A DNA stretch of 7,926 nucleotides from Bacillota bacterium (GTDB taxonomy: Bacteria; Bacillota; Dethiobacteria; DTU022), in the NCBI GenBank assembly GCA_012510625.1, contig JAAZHP010000305.1, forward strand, positions 1 through 7,926. Reading direction: 5' to 3'. Positions within the stretch are counted from its first letter, which is position 1. Each line of letters opens with the position of its first letter. Of the stretch, positions 6,443 to 7,926 are shown one piece after another. The notes beneath the pieces are model-generated. The model was not told where the DNA came from. It was given only the letters and a program-made list of their open reading frames with translations, and did no database searches. A program made the position numbers and the translations under genes.

Positions 6443-7531
6443 CTACATCTTACCGTTGGCCGCTAAATCCTTTTTCGGAAGCGCGGGACGCAGGTAAGCT
6501 CCCCAGTAAATTGCGCCTACAAACCCGGCCCCGCCGATAATATTGCCGATAGTCACGGGAATAAGGTTATTCAGGAAAAACGCTTTCCAGGTCAAGCCCT
6601 GGACAACAGCGGGGTCAAGCAAGCCCTGGAGGGCTCCATGCCCGGCCAGCGACAGGCCCATGGGAATAAAATACATGTTGGCAATACTGTGCTCAAAGCC
6701 GGCGGCAACAAAGGCGGCAATGGGGATCATGATGGCGATAATTTTGCCAATCACATCACGGCCGGCGTTGGCGAGCCAGACCGCCAGGCAGACCAGCCAG
6801 TTGCAGAAGATACCGCGGAAAAGCGCCTCCACCCAGGGCAGCGAAGCCTTTGCCGCCGCAATGTTCACCGCCCGCACGCCGATGGCCCCGCCGTTGGCTT
6901 TCCAGATTCCCGAGTAGTAGAAGAGAAAGACCACCAGCAGTGAGCCGACAAAGTTGAAGAGATAAACCCAAAACCAGTTGCTTAAAAGCTGCCTGCCGCT
7001 AACCTTCTTCTCCAGGAATCCGGTCATGATCAGGTTGTTGCCTGTAAAAAGCTCCGCCCCGCCAAGGATGACCAGGATCAGACCAAGGGAGAAAGAGATC
7101 CCCCCGATCATGCGGGTCAGGCCGTCCCCGATATAGGTGGCCAGGTCATTGGTGATAATGGTAAACATGATCGCTCCCAGGGCGATATAGGCGCCGGCGA
7201 GGATGGCCAGCGGAATCAAGGAGCCCATCTTTGTAGTCGCCTTCTTCTCGGCCACGCCAACCATTGTTTTGGCTATTTCGGGGGGCGGGCAGAATGAGCC
7301 TACCGGGGTGACCGCCGGTTCTGCCGCAGGCGGCGGCGCCGGTGCCGGGACCGCCCCCGCCCCGATGTTCAGCTCCATGCTCCCGAGGCATTCCTTTCTC
7401 TTGGCCTCGGTGCATCCAATTTTAAGCAGGAAATCGGGGTTTACCGGGCGGTTGAAAGCGGCCAGCTCGCAGTAAGAGACCGGACCTCCTACCGAATCGT
7501 AATCCTTCCAAAACTGACACCTCTTGGCCAT
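6443..7531 (-). CDS. FNT-family formate channel with N-terminal 4-Cys domain (sigma-54 controlled)
   Basis: A 362-residue paralogue of the channel at 4794-5870, about 84% identical over the membrane core by my hand count. Core motifs are LFTGNN (161-166), NWLVCLAVW (244-252), GFEHSIANM with pore His H281 (278-286) and NLIPVTIGN (322-330), and six hydrophobic segments lie between about 105 and 348. The cytoplasmic N-terminal domain has C5, C21, C40 and C48, joined by a Pro/Ala-rich linker (about 56-84). I start it at ATG 7531 because AAGGAGG lies 8 bases upstream; a reading from 7597 would translate the promoter. It is the first gene after a near-perfect sigma-54 promoter and is followed by the small 4-Cys gene. 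Formate is the likely substrate from FocA/FdhC-like motifs; nitrite or hydrosulfide cannot be excluded. Keeping two close paralogues under different control suggests different expression conditions. Confidence 0.93.
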   Translation of the reverse strand: MAKRCQFWKDYDSVGGPVSYCELAAFNRPVNPDFLLKIGCTEAKRKECLGSMELNIGAGAVPAPAPPPAAEPAVTPVGSFCPPPEIAKTMVGVAEKKATTKMGSLIPLAILAGAYIALGAIMFTIITNDLATYIGDGLTRMIGGISFSLGLILVILGGAELFTGNNLIMTGFLEKKVSGRQLLSNWFWVYLFNFVGSLLVVFLFYYSGIWKANGGAIGVRAVNIAAAKASLPWVEALFRGIFCNWLVCLAVWLANAGRDVIGKIIAIMIPIAAFVAAGFEHSIANMYFIPMGLSLAGHGALQGLLDPAVVQGLTWKAFFLNNLIPVTIGNIIGGAGFVGAIYWGAYLRPALPKKDLAANGKM

Positions 7532-7541
7532 GATACAAACC

Positions 7542-7548
7542 TCCTTCA
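7542..7548 (-). promoter_or_regulatory. Ribosome binding site deciding the FNT start
   Basis: AAGGAGG on the minus strand, 8 bases before ATG 7531, is a near-perfect Shine-Dalgarno sequence. It fixes the start at 7531 rather than an in-frame ATG at 7597, which lies inside the sigma-54 promoter and has no such site. Confidence 0.8.
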
Positions 7549-7580
7549 CTATATCTTTGTCTCTTTTGCCCGTATATAAG

Positions 7581-7597
7581 TGCAAAACCCGTGCCAA
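7581..7597 (-). promoter_or_regulatory. Sigma-54 (RpoN) promoter of the FNT-4Cys operon
   Basis: On the minus strand TTGGCACGGGTTTTGCA matches the full sigma-54 consensus TTGGCACG-N4-TTGCA, with GG (7595-7594) and GC (7583-7582) separated by exactly 10 bases. The predicted transcription start is near 7570, giving a leader of about 39 bases that carries the ribosome binding site. Sigma-54 promoters need an AAA+ activator, and one is encoded in this window at 182-1684. Confidence 0.9.
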
Positions 7598-7623
7598 GAG
7601 ACCCCGGAGGCCTGAATGATATG

Positions 7624-7644
7624 AAAAAGCCGCCTAAGGCGGTT
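7624..7644 (-). terminator. Possible short terminator of the upstream gene
   Basis: CCGCCT-A-AGGCGG (7630-7642) is a perfect inverted repeat. On the minus strand it reads as a 5-bp GC stem with a TTA loop and runs into CTTTTTC. It could end transcription of the acetyltransferase-like gene that stops at 7828. Since it lies only about 35 bp above the -24 element it could alternatively be an operator. Confidence 0.45.
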
Positions 7645-7716
7645 ACCAAAGGGGAAATTGGCTGTGATTTCGATATGTGCGAGGGATTAAAGAAGGTCGG
7701 ACTGCTTAATGTTCGC

Positions 7717-7778
7717 CTAAATAGGTTATTTAAGTGACGTAAATGCGTCACAAAAGTTACTATATAGGTAATTTAAAT
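7717..7778. repeat. 19-bp direct repeats flanking an inverted repeat
   Basis: CTAAATAGGTTATTTAAGT (7717-7735) and CTATATAGGTAATTTAAAT (7760-7778) match at 16 of 19 positions. They are 43 bp apart, about four helical turns, so both would face the same side of the DNA. The inverted repeat 7734-7751 lies between them. Equal-phase repeats upstream of a sigma-54 promoter suggest binding of more than one protein dimer. Confidence 0.5.
7734..7751. promoter_or_regulatory. Candidate enhancer (UAS) for a sigma-54 activator
   Basis: GTGACG-taaatg-CGTCAC is a perfect 6-bp inverted repeat with a 6-base spacer. It is centred about 172 bp upstream of the predicted start at 7570, within the usual range for NtrC-type upstream activating sequences. 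The Fis-type helix-turn-helix of such regulators binds dyads of this size. It has no T-run, so it is unlikely to be a terminator. Which regulator binds it is inference; the one encoded at 182-1684 is the natural candidate. Confidence 0.5.
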
Positions 7779-7827
7779 TATTTTCGAACTATTGCCTTTG
7801 TTATAGTTTTTTGGCGGATGCCATGCA

Positions 7828-7926
7828 TCAAGCTTTCTTTTGCTGCAAATACTCCTCCTTGAGGATTCCCAGGCGTACGGTATCGGTATATCGGCCGCGG
7901 ATAAAGAAGTTCTGCCGGGCCCGCCC
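7828..7926 (-). CDS. Probable GNAT acetyltransferase, C-terminal fragment
   Basis: The last 32 codons of a gene that enters from the window edge and stops with TGA at 7830-7828. The readable end contains RQNFFIRGRYTD and LGILKEEY. This resembles the closing strand and tail of GNAT N-acetyltransferases, where a pattern like FF-x2-GRY-x-D followed by LGxLxEEY is common. The fragment holds no acetyl-CoA binding motif, so substrate and subfamily cannot be told. It shares the direction of the FNT operon but lies about 230 bp upstream of the sigma-54 promoter, with a possible terminator between. It is therefore probably not part of that operon. Confidence 0.6.
   Translation of the reverse strand, partial: GRARQNFFIRGRYTDTVRLGILKEEYLQQKKA

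Noticed and set aside
7532..7597. N-terminal extension of the first FNT channel from an ATG at 7597
   Set aside because: The 22 extra codons overlap the sigma-54 promoter and its leader, and an excellent ribosome binding site supports ATG 7531. The paralogue also starts at the equivalent MADK position.
7422..7751. 109-codon minus-strand open frame over the FNT upstream region
   Set aside because: It runs through the dyad, a possible terminator, the promoter and the FNT start in another frame, and its translation has no family likeness.
7717..7778. Direct repeats as a CRISPR fragment
   Set aside because: There are only two imperfect 19-bp copies, AT-rich, with no further units and no cas genes.

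Overview
The window reads as chromosomal DNA of an anaerobic, low-to-mid GC Bacillota bacterium. Desulfotomaculum, Pelotomaculum or Moorella-type organisms are my best guess, but no marker gene settles it. The reasons are strong AAAGGAGG-type ribosome binding sites, sigma-54 signalling, FocA-type formate channels and an ErcA-like iron alcohol dehydrogenase homologue. Every gene I can support lies on the minus strand, so transcription runs from high to low coordinates.

Layout in transcription order. (1) 7828-7926: the last 32 codons of a probable GNAT acetyltransferase, followed by a possible short terminator near 7624-7644. (2) 7581-7778: a regulatory region with a full-consensus sigma-54 promoter (7581-7597) and, about 150 bp further upstream, an 18-bp inverted repeat flanked by near-identical 19-bp direct repeats that looks like an enhancer. 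(3) 6443-7531: a formate/nitrite transporter (FNT) family channel with an extra N-terminal four-cysteine domain. Then, after 56 bp, 6135-6386: an 83-residue protein that is a free-standing copy of that domain. A clear terminator follows at 6067-6104. (4) 4794-5870: a second FNT channel, about 84% identical to the first over the channel core, with the same N-terminal domain, its own leader and a terminator at 4711-4744. (5) 4591 down to 182: a compact operon of an ErcA-like iron-dependent-alcohol-dehydrogenase homologue with altered metal ligands, a soluble GAF-PAS histidine kinase, and an NtrC-type sigma-54 response regulator. (6) 1-181: palindromic repeats and a possible operon terminator.

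How the parts may fit together (inference). The kinase and regulator form a two-component pair whose output is a sigma-54 activator. The window contains one excellent sigma-54 promoter, in front of the first FNT gene, and a weaker candidate in front of the second. The simplest model is that the ErcA-like protein and kinase sense an alcohol-, aldehyde- or redox-linked signal, and the regulator then switches on formate (or related anion) export or import. The most novel element is the four-cysteine module (C-x15-C-x18-C-x7-C). It occurs three times, twice fused to the cytoplasmic N terminus of FNT channels and once alone, and I do not recognise it as a named domain. It could be a metal- or Fe-S-binding gate or docking domain for the channel.
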